DNA of 64,000 nt, from the NCBI RefSeq assembly GCF_001580915.1, contig NZ_LHZQ01000214.1, forward strand, positions 18,322 through 82,321, written 5' to 3'. Source of the stretch: Acetobacter tropicalis. Lineage in GTDB: Bacteria > Pseudomonadota > Alphaproteobacteria > Acetobacterales > Acetobacteraceae. The position numbers were made by a program, and so were the translations under genes. This document shows positions 18,373 to 27,286 of this stretch, in pieces (position 1 is the first letter of the stretch; the number at the start of each line of letters is the position of its first letter). Below the pieces are notes generated by a model. That model saw nothing but the letters and a program-made list of their open reading frames with translations. It was not told the DNA's origin and did not search any database.

Positions 18373-19416
18373 ATGCCTGAGACTCCTCCCCAGCAGTTCG
18401 CCAGTGACAATTATTCCGGCATCTGCCCGCAAGCACTTGACGCCATTGTTCGAGCCTCTGCCGCAGGCTCGGCCCCGGCTTATGGTGACGATCCATGGAC
18501 TCGGCTGGCTGAAGATGCCATCCGCACCCTGTTTGACACGGATGCCGCTGTTTTCTTTGTCTTCAACGGCACAGCGGCCAACGCGCTGGCTTTGGCGACC
18601 CTGTGCCCGCCTTATTGCAGCATCATCGCGACCGACATTGCCCATGCCGATACATCCGAACGGGGCGCGCCGGAATTTTTTACGGGCGGCAGCAAACTCA
18701 TGACGCCCCCGTGCCCGGATGGCAAACTGACATCCGCCGCCATCAAGCTGTGCTGCCGCAAGGCGCAAAGCCCGCAGGCTTCCGGCCCGGCGGTGGTCAC
18801 CATCACCCAGCCCACGGAAAACGGACTTCTGTACACACCAGAAGAAATCCGTGCGCTGGCAGACACCTGTCACGAGCATGGGCTGAGCCTCCATATGGAT
18901 GGCGCGCGTCTGGCCAACGCCGTTGCCGCGCTGGGATGTTCCCCCGCTGCCATAACGTGGCAGGCCGGGGTGGACGCCCTGAGCTTTGGCGGCACCAAGA
19001 ACGGCATGGCGGTGGGAGACGCGGTGGTATTTTTCAATCGCAAGCTGTCTCGCGGCTTTGCGGAGCGTGCCAAGCAGGGCGGACAGATTGCCTCCAAAAT
19101 GCGCTTTATCACGGCTCCATGGCTCAGCATGATCAAGAGCGGTGCGTGGCTGGAAAACGCCAGACATGGCAACGCCTGCGCCCGCCTGTTTGCCACAGAA
19201 CTGGCAGGCGTGACCGGCCTTGACCTTGCGTGGCCCGTACAAAGCAACGGTGTGTTTCTGCTGCTGCCTGAGCAAAGCATGAACACGCTGCGCGTAAAGG
19301 GCTGGCGATTCTATACCATGTTTGGCGGAGTAGCCCGCTTCCTGTTCGGGTGGGATGCAAAACCCGAGACCGTAAAGGCACTGGCGGCTGATATCCGGGC
19401 CAGTCTGCAAGCTTGA
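18373..19416 (+). CDS. low-specificity threonine aldolase (PLP)
   Basis: This PLP enzyme of the beta-eliminating lyase superfamily cleaves L-threonine or allo-threonine to glycine and acetaldehyde. It has FASDNYSGICPQAL at the start, HMDGARLANAVAAL for cofactor contact, and the PLP lysine in LSFGGTKNGM. I use the ATG at 18373, nine bases after AGGA, because the conserved sequence starts nearby; ATGs at 18301, 18331 and 18364 are in frame. Its upstream region overlaps the rplY promoter area, and the genes are divergent. Confidence 0.85.
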   Translation: MPETPPQQFASDNYSGICPQALDAIVRASAAGSAPAYGDDPWTRLAEDAIRTLFDTDAAVFFVFNGTAANALALATLCPPYCSIIATDIAHADTSERGAPEFFTGGSKLMTPPCPDGKLTSAAIKLCCRKAQSPQASGPAVVTITQPTENGLLYTPEEIRALADTCHEHGLSLHMDGARLANAVAALGCSPAAITWQAGVDALSFGGTKNGMAVGDAVVFFNRKLSRGFAERAKQGGQIASKMRFITAPWLSMIKSGAWLENARHGNACARLFATELAGVTGLDLAWPVQSNGVFLLLPEQSMNTLRVKGWRFYTMFGGVARFLFGWDAKPETVKALAADIRASLQA

Positions 19417-19533
19417 TCCACCTCTTCCCTTGACATCTGGGCGGCTCCCCGGCTTCCTCCCGCCCATATAGATAACAGACAAAGCGCCGGGCCTGTGTGA
19501 TAGGCAGGCCGGGCCACAGTTCAGGACCAGACA

Positions 19534-21330
19534 ATGCACCCTTACCGTACCCATAGCTGCTCGGCCCTTCGCGCCAAGGATGCCGGCACAACAGCCCGCC
19601 TGTCTGGCTGGGTCCACAGCAAACGGGACCACGGCGGGCTGCTGTTTATTGACCTGCGTGATGAAACAGGCATCACTCAGATTGTTATTCCGGCAGGCGC
19701 ACCCGCACTGGCGCTGGCTGAAAACACCCGTGTTGAAAGCGTGATCACGGTCACCGGCGATGTAGTGGAGCGCGAGGAAGGCACCCGCAATCCGGATCTG
19801 GCCACCGGGGATATTGAAGTCCGCGCCCGTGAATTTGTGGTGCAGTCCGCCGCTGCCGTGCTGCCTTTTCAGGTAGCAGGTCATGAAAACTATCCTGAAG
19901 ATCTGCGCCTGCGGTACCGCTACATTGATCTGCGCCGTGAGAGCGTGCACAGCAACATGCTGCTGCGTGCCCGCGTTATCCAGAGCATGCGCCGCCGCAT
20001 GACGGATCTGGGCTTTGTGGAACTCCAGACCCCGATCCTGACCGCATCCTCACCCGAAGGCGCGCGTGACTTTCTGGTGCCTGCCCGCATGCACCCCGGC
20101 AAGTTCTACGCCCTGCCGCAGGCGCCGCAGCAGTTCAAGCAGCTTGCCATGGTGGCCGGGTTTGACCGCTACTTCCAGATTGCCCCCTGCTTCCGTGATG
20201 AAGCCTCCCGTGCTGATCGCTCTCCGGGTGAATTCTACCAGCTTGATTTTGAAATGGCCTTCGCCACACAGGATGAAGTGTTCGCCACACTGGAAGATGT
20301 GATGTCCGGCCTGTTTACGGAATTTGGCAAAGGCCGCACGGTCAGCCAGGCACCGTTTGAACGCATCCCCTACGCCCGCGCCATGAAAGTCTATGGGTCT
20401 GACAAGCCAGACCTGCGCAACCCGCTGCTGATTTCCGATGTAACGGAAGACTTTGCCAATTCCGGCTTTGGTCTGTTTGCCCGTATTGCAGCCGATGGTG
20501 GCGAAGTGCGCGCCATTCCGGCCCCCGGCGCTGGTGACAAACCCCGCGCATTCTTTGACAAACTGAACAACTGGGCGCGCGAAGCCGGTGCTGGCGGCCT
20601 GGGTTATATTGTGTTTGCGGAAGAAGGCGGCAAAGGCCCGATTGCCAAGAATCTTGAAGCTGACCGTGTGGACGCCATCCGCACCAAGCTGGGCCTGAAG
20701 GCTGGAGATGCCGTGTTCTTTGCCGCAGGCAAAGGAGATGAGGTTGCCAAGTTCTCTGGCCAGGTGCGCACCCGCATTGCGGAAGAGCTGGACCTGATTG
20801 AAAAGAACGCCTTCCGCTTCTGCTGGATCACCGATTTCCCGATGTATGAACTGAACGAGGAAACCGGCCGGATTGATTTCTCGCACAACCCGTTCTCTAT
20901 GCCGCAGGGCGGCCTTGAAGCCCTGAACACCAAAGACCCGCTGGATATCACCGCCTACCAGTACGACATTGTGTGTAATGGTATTGAGCTTTCCTCTGGC
21001 GCAATCCGGAACCATCTGCCGGAAGTGATGATCCGCGCCTTTGAAATTGCCGGTTACCCGGAAAGTGAAGTGGAAGCCCGGTTTGGTGGTATGCTGAATG
21101 CGTTCCGTTATGGCGCACCGCCGCATGGTGGATCTGCGCCGGGTGTGGACCGTATTGTCATGCTGCTGGCAGATGAACCCAACATTCGTGAGGTTATTCT
21201 CTTCCCGCTGAACCAGCAGGGCGAAGACCTGATGATGGGCGCGCCCGCCACGGTGCCGCCCGAACGGCTGAAAGAACTCTCCCTGGCGCTGGACCTGCCA
21301 AAACCGAAACCCACCATCAAAAAAGTCTGA
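19534..21330 (+). CDS. aspS: aspartyl-tRNA synthetase
   Basis: AspS charges tRNA with aspartate; in bacteria lacking AsnRS it can be non-discriminating and feeds the GatCAB pathway, whose genes are present at 44.9-48.1 kb. The 598-residue bacterial-type class II enzyme has the N-terminal OB fold ([20 protein letters not shown]), motif 2 ([20 protein letters not shown]), the GAD insert domain and motif 3 ([14 protein letters not shown]). AGGACC precedes the ATG. A 14-base-loop hairpin terminator follows. Confidence 0.97.
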   Translation: MHPYRTHSCSALRAKDAGTTARLSGWVHSKRDHGGLLFIDLRDETGITQIVIPAGAPALALAENTRVESVITVTGDVVEREEGTRNPDLATGDIEVRAREFVVQSAAAVLPFQVAGHENYPEDLRLRYRYIDLRRESVHSNMLLRARVIQSMRRRMTDLGFVELQTPILTASSPEGARDFLVPARMHPGKFYALPQAPQQFKQLAMVAGFDRYFQIAPCFRDEASRADRSPGEFYQLDFEMAFATQDEVFATLEDVMSGLFTEFGKGRTVSQAPFERIPYARAMKVYGSDKPDLRNPLLISDVTEDFANSGFGLFARIAADGGEVRAIPAPGAGDKPRAFFDKLNNWAREAGAGGLGYIVFAEEGGKGPIAKNLEADRVDAIRTKLGLKAGDAVFFAAGKGDEVAKFSGQVRTRIAEELDLIEKNAFRFCWITDFPMYELNEETGRIDFSHNPFSMPQGGLEALNTKDPLDITAYQYDIVCNGIELSSGAIRNHLPEVMIRAFEIAGYPESEVEARFGGMLNAFRYGAPPHGGSAPGVDRIVMLLADEPNIREVILFPLNQQGEDLMMGAPATVPPERLKELSLALDLPKPKPTIKKV

Positions 21331-21344
21331 GACTGGAGATTCCC

Positions 21345-21384
21345 CATCCGGCGTGGTTGCGTCTGCCCGCCGGATGCTCTTTTG
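21345..21384 (+). terminator. terminator after aspS
   Basis: CATCCGGCG (21345-21353) pairs perfectly with CGCCGGATG (21368-21376) and is followed by CTCTTTTG. It ends aspS transcription before the next gene. Confidence 0.75.
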
Positions 21385-21392
21385 TATGAGGC

Positions 21393-22313
21393 ATGACCAG
21401 ATTCTGCGTTTCTCTGCCTGAGCCCGCCTCCCTTTTTCCTGCCAGATATTTTTTTCTGCGCTTGAGGGGCTTTTCTCTGAAAAACGGTCTGGCAATCGGC
21501 CTTCTGGCAGCCGCTCTAACAGCCTCTGAAACAGCCAGCGCGGCCCAGATGCCCCAGCCTGCCCCGCAGGCCACATCCCCCTCGATACCTCTGACTGCCC
21601 AACGCGCCACCTATGATCTGACACTTGCAGAATCGTCAGGAGGCAACACTCTCTCTGCCACTGGGTCCATGACTTACAACGTGCATGACGCCTGCACCGC
21701 GTGGTCCACCCAGCAGCATCTGGACATTCAAAGTGCAACACGCAGCGGCGGGGCTGTAGCTATGGAATCAGATTACACAACGCTGGAAAGCAAGGATGGA
21801 CGGCATCTGATTTTTCGGACGGTGCAGAAATCCAACAATGCCATTTTACAAACCATAAGCGGAGAGGCCACTCTGGAGCCTAAAAATGCAGGCGGTGTCG
21901 TGCATTATGAAAAACCCATCCGTAAGACACTCAAGCTGCCACCGGGCACTCTATTCCCCATGGCGCACACTGCCGCCATTATCTCTGCCGCAGAGCACGG
22001 CACCTCAAGCTTTTCTCCCCTCCTGTTTGACGGTACGGGAGAGGACGGTGCCCAATACACCTACATTACGGCATTTCACTGGGGAAAACCTGAAAGCACA
22101 CCATCCTTTCCGGCCTTACAAAACATGGAGGCTGGCCGGGTCCATGTTGCCTTCTTTGGTCATGCGCAGGATGCCATTCTCCCCGATTATGAAATTGGCA
22201 TGCGTTATTTTGCCAATGGCGTTTCAGACAAACTTGATATGGACTTTGGCGATTTCAGAATGGCGGGCACCCTTCGTAGCCTGACCATTCCCTCCAAGCC
22301 TCATCATTGCTGA
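21393..22313 (+). CDS. EipB-like cell envelope protein (DUF1849)
   Basis: This 306-residue protein resembles the DUF1849/EipB family, periplasmic proteins needed for envelope integrity in alphaproteobacteria such as Brucella. The N-terminal 50 residues contain a hydrophobic segment (GLAIGLLAAALTASETASA) typical of a signal peptide. The mature part starts with LTAQRATYDLTLAESSGG and has MTYNVHDACTAW and the C-terminal beta-rich half expected of the family. The predicted signal peptide has a long charged front, so the true start could lie inside the first 30 codons. It follows aspS by 62 bases but after a terminator. Confidence 0.75.
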   Translation: MTRFCVSLPEPASLFPARYFFLRLRGFSLKNGLAIGLLAAALTASETASAAQMPQPAPQATSPSIPLTAQRATYDLTLAESSGGNTLSATGSMTYNVHDACTAWSTQQHLDIQSATRSGGAVAMESDYTTLESKDGRHLIFRTVQKSNNAILQTISGEATLEPKNAGGVVHYEKPIRKTLKLPPGTLFPMAHTAAIISAAEHGTSSFSPLLFDGTGEDGAQYTYITAFHWGKPESTPSFPALQNMEAGRVHVAFFGHAQDAILPDYEIGMRYFANGVSDKLDMDFGDFRMAGTLRSLTIPSKPHHC

Positions 22314-22483
22314 CCCCTACCCCAACAGCAATTTCCGCCCTCAAAGACGACGTGAAACATCCATACGGTCAGCGTAAGATTGGTTATAGCGCCTGAAAAC
22401 GATGATACGAACCCAGAATCGCCTTACTGAACCTTGCGGCGCACCATTTTAATCGAAACACGAACAGAACGTTCAATAGCAAA

Positions 22484-22507
22484 ACGGGCCACCTTGCGGC
22501 AGCCCGT
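22484..22507 (-). terminator. hairpin after the secreted-protein gene
   Basis: ACGGGC and GCCCGT pair across a 12-base loop, and the minus strand continues TTTTGC. It lies about 30 bases past the stop of the 22536-23075 gene. Confidence 0.5.
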
Positions 22508-22535
22508 TCAGTGTGGTCTTAAAGAACGTTACCAC

Positions 22536-23075
22536 TTAACGCTTGGGCTGCTCCGTGCGCAAAACGCCAATCAGAGCCTGTAAGTCTGCTTGATTGGCCT
22601 TCAAGAGCGCAACATTCTCAGGCTCCGGCGTGGGCATCTTGCTGGAGGCCTGGCCGGGCGGCACGTTCATCAAGCTGCCTGTCAGACCCACGCATGTCAG
22701 GCTCATAACAAAATCACGCGGCGTAAAGCCATTGGCTTTCAGAATGGGCGGTAAGCCTTGCACTTTGCTGACCATGGCAATCTGATCATCCAGCGACATA
22801 CCAAGATGGCCAGGCGGCTGAAGATTGGCGGCGTGAATGGCTTTCAGTGTATTTGTCAGACGCGGCAGAACACCCGGAGCCAGTTTGTAATGCAGCGCGG
22901 TATCCATATCATGCCGCATGGTGGCCATCTGCTCAGCGGTCAAGGCAGGCTGCTGCTGACCATTTTCTGCCGGGGCGGTCTGCGCTACGGCAACCTGCCC
23001 CGCTGCAACAAAAGCAACGGCGGCCAGAGCCATCATTTTACCAGAAGCCAGAACAGTTTTTGTTTTAGTAAGCAT
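22536..23075 (-). CDS. hypothetical secreted protein
   Basis: I do not recognise this 179-residue protein. The ATG at 23075 is preferred because it gives a clean signal peptide (MMALAAVAFVAAGQVAVAQ, cleavage likely after AVA); an upstream ATG at 23111 would overlap the M29 gene and add 12 residues. The mature part is mostly helical, has a single Cys in MSLTCVGLTG and many Gln and Met residues in its first 40 residues. It starts 17 bases after the aminopeptidase stop on the same strand, so the two are probably cotranscribed. Function is unknown. Confidence 0.7.
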   Translation of the reverse strand: MLTKTKTVLASGKMMALAAVAFVAAGQVAVAQTAPAENGQQQPALTAEQMATMRHDMDTALHYKLAPGVLPRLTNTLKAIHAANLQPPGHLGMSLDDQIAMVSKVQGLPPILKANGFTPRDFVMSLTCVGLTGSLMNVPPGQASSKMPTPEPENVALLKANQADLQALIGVLRTEQPKR

Positions 23076-23092
23076 GTTTTTCAAATCCGTAT

Positions 23093-24388
23093 TTATGCAG
23101 AAATAACCCATTCACCCTTACGCATCAGGGGCACACGCCCGCCTTGAGCATCAAGTCCATCCACATCAATGTCACCTGAACCAATCATCCAGTCGATATG
23201 GATCATGCTGCTGTTGGCCCCACGTGCAGCAAGAGCCGCTTCATCCTGCCCTGCGGTATCCTGCATGCATTTGGTGTAAGCCTGCCCAAGAGCAATGTGG
23301 CTGGCAGCATTTTCATCAAACAGTGTGTTCTGGAACAGGATACCGCTGCTTGAAATGGGGGAGGAATGCGGCACCAACGCAACTTCACCAAGCCTGCGTG
23401 CGCCTTCATCCGTATCCAGCACACGGGCCAGAACGTCTTCACCTTTGGCGGCGTGCATTTCCACAATCTTGCCGCCTTCAAACCGCACCCTGATCTGATC
23501 AATCAGAGACCCCTGATGAGAAAGCGGTTTGGTGCTGGCCACGTACCCGTCCACCTTCAACCGATGAGGAGTAGTGAACACTTCTTCCGTTGGAATATTG
23601 GGGTTGCAGATCACGCCGTTTCCAGCTTTTTCAGCCCCCCCGGCCCACTCATGCCCCTCTGCCAGACCGACGGTAAGATCCGTTCCCGGCCCGGTAAAAT
23701 GCAGGGCATCATAACGGGCATTGTTCAGGAAAGCCGCACGCCGATGCAGGGTGGCGTTATGCTCAGCCCAATCCGCTACCGGGTCAGCCCCCGTCAGGCG
23801 GGACGCCTCAAAAATGGCCTGCCACAATCGCGCAACAGCCTGCTCTTCTGGCAGATCGGGAAAAACAAGAGTGGCCCATGCGGGGGTGGCAGTCGCCACA
23901 ATGTTCCAGTTCACATCGAAATTGGTGATAATTTCCATGGCGGGTTTGTTTGCGCGGGAGGCCGCACGGCTGGCGCGGGAAATCCGCTCTGGGTCCTGCC
24001 CCGCCAGCAAGGCAGGATCTGAACCGGTAATTGCCATACGTGCGGCCCCTGCGCGGAACCCTTCCGTCATGCCTTTGGCCAGCCAGTCCGCCGCCGTATC
24101 AAAGGTTTCATCCTGCGCGTAACGGTAGCGGGCCAGTGTGGTCTCCGCATCGGAATAAAAGGTGGTCACCAGCGAGGCTCCCGCTTTGTAGGCGTGCTCT
24201 GTTACCCGGCGGACCAAAGGAACAGCGTCAAGGGGGGCGGTGATAATCACCTGCTGACCTGGCGCGACATTCAGGCCTGTGCGCACAGCGACTTCCCCCA
24301 GACGGTCCAGCATAGTGTCCAGTTGTGCACTGCCAGAGGCGTAGACCTCAGCGCTTCCTGTTTTCTGCTTATGTGCAGCGTCTGACAT
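23093..24388 (-). CDS. M29 family aminopeptidase
   Basis: This 431-residue protein belongs to peptidase family M29 (AmpS/PepS/aminopeptidase T), dimetal aminopeptidases acting on short peptides in the cytoplasm. Family landmarks are NPNIPTEEVFTTP, GEVALVPHSSPIS, FDENAASHIALGQAY and the C-terminal HIDWMIGS, which supply the metal-binding Glu, His and Asp residues. AAGGA lies five bases before the ATG. It is upstream of a secreted-protein gene in what looks like a two-gene operon. Family call is firm; peptide specificity is unknown. Confidence 0.9.
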   Translation of the reverse strand: MSDAAHKQKTGSAEVYASGSAQLDTMLDRLGEVAVRTGLNVAPGQQVIITAPLDAVPLVRRVTEHAYKAGASLVTTFYSDAETTLARYRYAQDETFDTAADWLAKGMTEGFRAGAARMAITGSDPALLAGQDPERISRASRAASRANKPAMEIITNFDVNWNIVATATPAWATLVFPDLPEEQAVARLWQAIFEASRLTGADPVADWAEHNATLHRRAAFLNNARYDALHFTGPGTDLTVGLAEGHEWAGGAEKAGNGVICNPNIPTEEVFTTPHRLKVDGYVASTKPLSHQGSLIDQIRVRFEGGKIVEMHAAKGEDVLARVLDTDEGARRLGEVALVPHSSPISSSGILFQNTLFDENAASHIALGQAYTKCMQDTAGQDEAALAARGANSSMIHIDWMIGSGDIDVDGLDAQGGRVPLMRKGEWVISA

Positions 24389-24714
24389 GCCGATCCTTCC
24401 TGCTGCGGGAGGAACTCCTCCCTTTACCTATTATGGCACCCACACCGCAGGGGTGAAGGGAGCCACCTTTCTTCCCTGATCGGATACTGAAGCAGGTCAT
24501 CCGTCAACTCCCGGAGAGCACACGTCTGCCTTCCGAGCCGTGATCCGCACCCAAAACGGATAGTTATTGCCCCCCTTTCGCAAAGACGGAACCTGAGCAA
24601 AAACTCAACCCGGCAGGAGAACACGCTTGCAGGAGCTCAAGAAAAAAGGATGAGACAGGCAAGACAGAGGAGAAAGGCGCGTAAAAACCTTTCACGAGCT
24701 TTAGGAAGCCCTCT
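24389..24714. other. intergenic region between DUF1643 and M29 genes
   Basis: This 326-bp stretch lies between two genes on the minus strand and must hold the M29 promoter. I see no supported coding frame, repeat or RNA gene. Confidence 0.45.
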
Positions 24715-25269
24715 TCAGGCTTCGGGCAACAGCACCGGCTTAAGGGCAGCGGGCAAATAAAGAGGATGACACGGACGCCCATTGGCTCCCACCCGCATGG
24801 CATAAACCGGAATACCGTGCTGCTGAAGCATGCGCACTACCTCCGGCCCCCGCTCCCATAACGCCTTGAGATGAGGCGAGCCATACGCAGCAATCACCAT
24901 ATCCGCCTCTCGCGCCATGGCCAGCAGAGCAGCATCATTCTCCGGCCCGACCGGATCAGGCGTTTCGAGCAGGCGTTTCTGATCCGTGCAACGATAGGCA
25001 AAGGTATTGCCCACCAGAATACTGCCATACCCCCATGCCCGCGCATAACGCTGACACTTGGCCACAGTACGATCATCCCCATACTCTGTTGCAACGGACG
25101 GATTCATCATGAGCCACATGACGGAGGGACGACTGGCATCCCACACCCGTTTGAGCTGATAACGGTAACAGCGCTCCGGGCCACCATACGTAGCGGTGCT
25201 GACAACATCATCAGACAAGGTGAGTGGGCGGGATTCCCCCACATGATGGGCGTCAAAAAGGTCCGTCAT
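24715..25269 (-). CDS. DUF1643 domain protein
   Basis: This 184-residue protein matches the DUF1643 family, whose function is unknown. Recognisable blocks are CYRYQLKRVWD, VMWLMMNPSVATEYGDDRTVAKC (given here only in part: MMNPSVATEYGDDRTV), GYGSILVGNTFAYR and the closing GRPCHPLYLP. GGAAAAG precedes the ATG. No signal peptide or membrane segment is present. The neighbours give no functional hint. Confidence 0.8.
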   Translation of the reverse strand: MTDLFDAHHVGESRPLTLSDDVVSTATYGGPERCYRYQLKRVWDASRPSVMWLMMNPSVATEYGDDRTVAKCQRYARAWGYGSILVGNTFAYRCTDQKRLLETPDPVGPENDAALLAMAREADMVIAAYGSPHLKALWERGPEVVRMLQQHGIPVYAMRVGANGRPCHPLYLPAALKPVLLPEA

Positions 25270-25378
25270 AGCTTTTCCGGTTGGTCATCACACAGCGTCA
25301 CAGCGCGCTGGCCCCCGTTTTACCCGGAATGCAGACTGATAAAAGCCACTTAAAGGCTGGGTGTAGGCAAGCAGGCAT

Positions 25379-25400
25379 AAAAAAACCGCCTCACGGGCGG
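25379..25400 (-). terminator. terminator of the small-peptide transcript
   Basis: On the minus strand CCGCC pairs with GGCGG and is followed directly by seven T. The nearest upstream minus-strand gene is the 43-residue peptide frame ending at 25515. Confidence 0.7.
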
Positions 25401-25411
25401 CAAAACCGATG

Positions 25412-25486
25412 CCGGACTGGCGTCATTCTCACAGGAATGACGGTCCGGGCACTCCCTGCACTGCCATAGGGCAGCCGGGACAGTGC
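25412..25486 (-). ncRNA. structured 3' region of the small-peptide transcript
   Basis: Two strong hairpins lie between the peptide stop codon and the terminator. One has CCGGAC...GTCCGG outside an 8-bp perfect CGTCATTC / GAATGACG stem (25412-25448). The other has GCACTG / CAGTGC outside CTGCC / GGCAG (25458-25486). This is unusually structured for a simple 3' UTR; it could be a stable RNA in its own right. No family is recognised. Confidence 0.4.
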
Positions 25487-25514
25487 ATCTGGTCAGATAG
25501 GAAACCCCACCTGC

Positions 25515-25646
25515 TCAGGCAACGCGGTCTGACACAGCGGTGGCAACCATCAGCGTGGCAACAACCGGCAGGAAAGCAAGCATAGGAGCAACCGCGGCAA
25601 AGTTCACAACGGCGGCAACCATTTCATTTACAATTTGCATAGACAT
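25515..25646 (-). CDS. small hydrophobic peptide, 43 residues
   Basis: A short frame on the minus strand starts MSMQIVNEMVAAVVNF, continues through a strongly hydrophobic stretch (VAPMLAFLPVVATLMVATAV, residues 19-38) and ends SDRVA before TGA. AAGGA lies nine bases before the ATG. The 43-residue product would be a single-span membrane peptide with a charged C-terminus. It is followed by strong RNA hairpins and a canonical terminator, so it looks like a real transcription unit. I do not recognise it; size and layout resemble type I toxins or small membrane regulators, but no antitoxin RNA is identified. Confidence 0.6.
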   Translation of the reverse strand: MSMQIVNEMVAAVVNFAAVAPMLAFLPVVATLMVATAVSDRVA

Positions 25647-26148
25647 TATTCTGTTTCCTTAGATTTACTCGGTGAAGGGCTACAACCACACTTCCACCGG
25701 GCTCGACAACAGAAAAGTAGACGCTGCCTGCCATCGAAAAAACGCATGATGAATACTTAATTTTTTTGCTGTTTTTAAAGTAATCAGATGGCATTTATTG
25801 CGTATCAATATCCTATACACCATGAAAACCCGTAGTTTAAAAAAGATGCAAGGAGTAGAAAGAGACTACCCTCGGTCATCTTTTTTGATTATTTTTTGAG
25901 CATTTGCTTATTTGGGGATCATCACATTTTTATGATGAAAAAATCAGGTTTTTTGCTCTTTTTGAACCTTCAGCCCACCCATTCTGCCAGGTTCAGGCAG
26001 ACCACTCACACTGCTTTTTCCGAGAAACCTCCCGATTCGAGTCTGACAAGCCCCTGCGGATGGCCCCAGACCCACGGCTCCCCCACCGCTTGCTTCCCAC
26101 CGCATTTCATCCCAAGAACCATGCTCTTCTATGTCATGTAAGTGCGTA
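25647..26148. other. AT-rich intergenic region
   Basis: This 502-bp region lies between the small-peptide gene and the LysR gene, which diverge. It is clearly richer in A and T than its surroundings (for example 25737-25900) and must hold both promoters. Short frames at 25896-26149 have no ribosome binding site and no protein-like sequence. Confidence 0.45.
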
Positions 26149-27090
26149 ATGGATCAGCGATACCGCATTCCCCCTTTGGCAGCCCTGAATGCCTTTGCCG
26201 CCTTTGCCCGCACAGGAGGGATACGCCGTGCGGCGGCAGAACTGCGGGTGGATCACGCGGCTGTCAGCCGCCATCTGCGCGATCTGGAACAGATACTGGG
26301 CATTACCTTACGCGATCGCGCGACAGGAAAACTGACTCTGGCAGGGCACACCTATTACAACCAGATCGCCCCCCTCCTGGAGGGGTTGGCCCGTGCCACA
26401 GCCGATATCCGTCAACAGACACCTCATCTGACCGTAACGTGCGTGCATGGGTTCGCCTATCACTGGCTGGTGCCCCGGCTTGCGGCCTTCCGGCGAAACC
26501 ACCCGCATATTGACCTGTTGCTGCGCCCGGTTGATGCCAACACGGCGTTTCACGGCACCGGTATAGAAACAGATAGCCATGCGGATATTTTCTATGCACG
26601 CGATGATGCCCCGCCCGCAGCACTCCGCACCTTGAGAAGTGTCGCTATTGCCCGCCCTCCGGTTTTTCCCGTGGCGTCTCCGGCATGCATAGCCGCTATG
26701 GGCGGTCAGCCCGCCAGACTGACAGACCTGCTTCAGGCCCCCCTCTTGCAGGAAGAAGATGATGCGGAATGGCGGCTATGGTTCAACGTGCAGAACGTGG
26801 ACATCTCTCATGTTCCCAGTGCTGGCCGGTTATGGCAGGCACATATCACGCTTGCTGCCGCCCGGGCTGGGGAAGGTATAGCCTTGGGAAATGCTTTTCT
26901 GCTGGGGGACGATCTGGAAACAGGCCGTTTGGTGCGCATCCTCCCTACTAGGGAACCGCTCCGGGAAACGCCTTTGGGATCTTATGTCCTGCGCGCCACG
27001 GAACGCGCATGGGAGAAACAATCCCTTTCTATTTTCCGCGCATGGTTACTGGAACAGGTGGCAATACAGACAGTCAATACACCTGCCTGA
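26149..27090 (+). CDS. LysR-family regulator, GcvA-like
   Basis: This LysR-type regulator of about 313 residues opens with an HTH of the GcvA subgroup (LAALNAFAAFARTGGIRRAA, then LRVDHAAVSRHLRDLEQILG) and continues into a substrate-binding domain. I use the ATG at 26149 (MDQRYRIPPL), just before conserved sequence; an ATG at 26131 adds six residues. Neither has a good Shine-Dalgarno sequence. It lies 196 bases upstream of gabT on the same strand, so control of the aminotransferase is possible but unproven. Confidence 0.85.
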   Translation: MDQRYRIPPLAALNAFAAFARTGGIRRAAAELRVDHAAVSRHLRDLEQILGITLRDRATGKLTLAGHTYYNQIAPLLEGLARATADIRQQTPHLTVTCVHGFAYHWLVPRLAAFRRNHPHIDLLLRPVDANTAFHGTGIETDSHADIFYARDDAPPAALRTLRSVAIARPPVFPVASPACIAAMGGQPARLTDLLQAPLLQEEDDAEWRLWFNVQNVDISHVPSAGRLWQAHITLAAARAGEGIALGNAFLLGDDLETGRLVRILPTREPLRETPLGSYVLRATERAWEKQSLSIFRAWLLEQVAIQTVNTPA

Positions 27091-27286
27091 CGCGGCTTAT
27101 TCAAACACGCCCCCCTTTAACGCCATCACGCACTCCGGCACGGCACGTACTGGTGTTTTTTTATCACCAGAAAGGCAAGAAAAAATCGCCTCCTCTTGCA
27201 TCTATGAATCCATTACGAACCAAGCATGACCACATTGGCCCCGCATGCTGGCCTTTGTTTTTTGCACCATAAGGAGCCTTTACGGC

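Noticed and set aside
18181..21741. Two very long minus-strand open frames (589 and 563 codons) opposite the aldolase and aspS genes
   Set aside because: They are antisense to genes with clear conserved motifs, have no ribosome binding sites and translate to low-complexity sequence rich in Arg, Gly and His. They are a by-product of GC-rich codon use.
25896..26149. Two overlapping 81-codon frames before the GcvA-like gene
   Set aside because: AT-rich promoter DNA with no ribosome binding sites; both run into the LysR start region.
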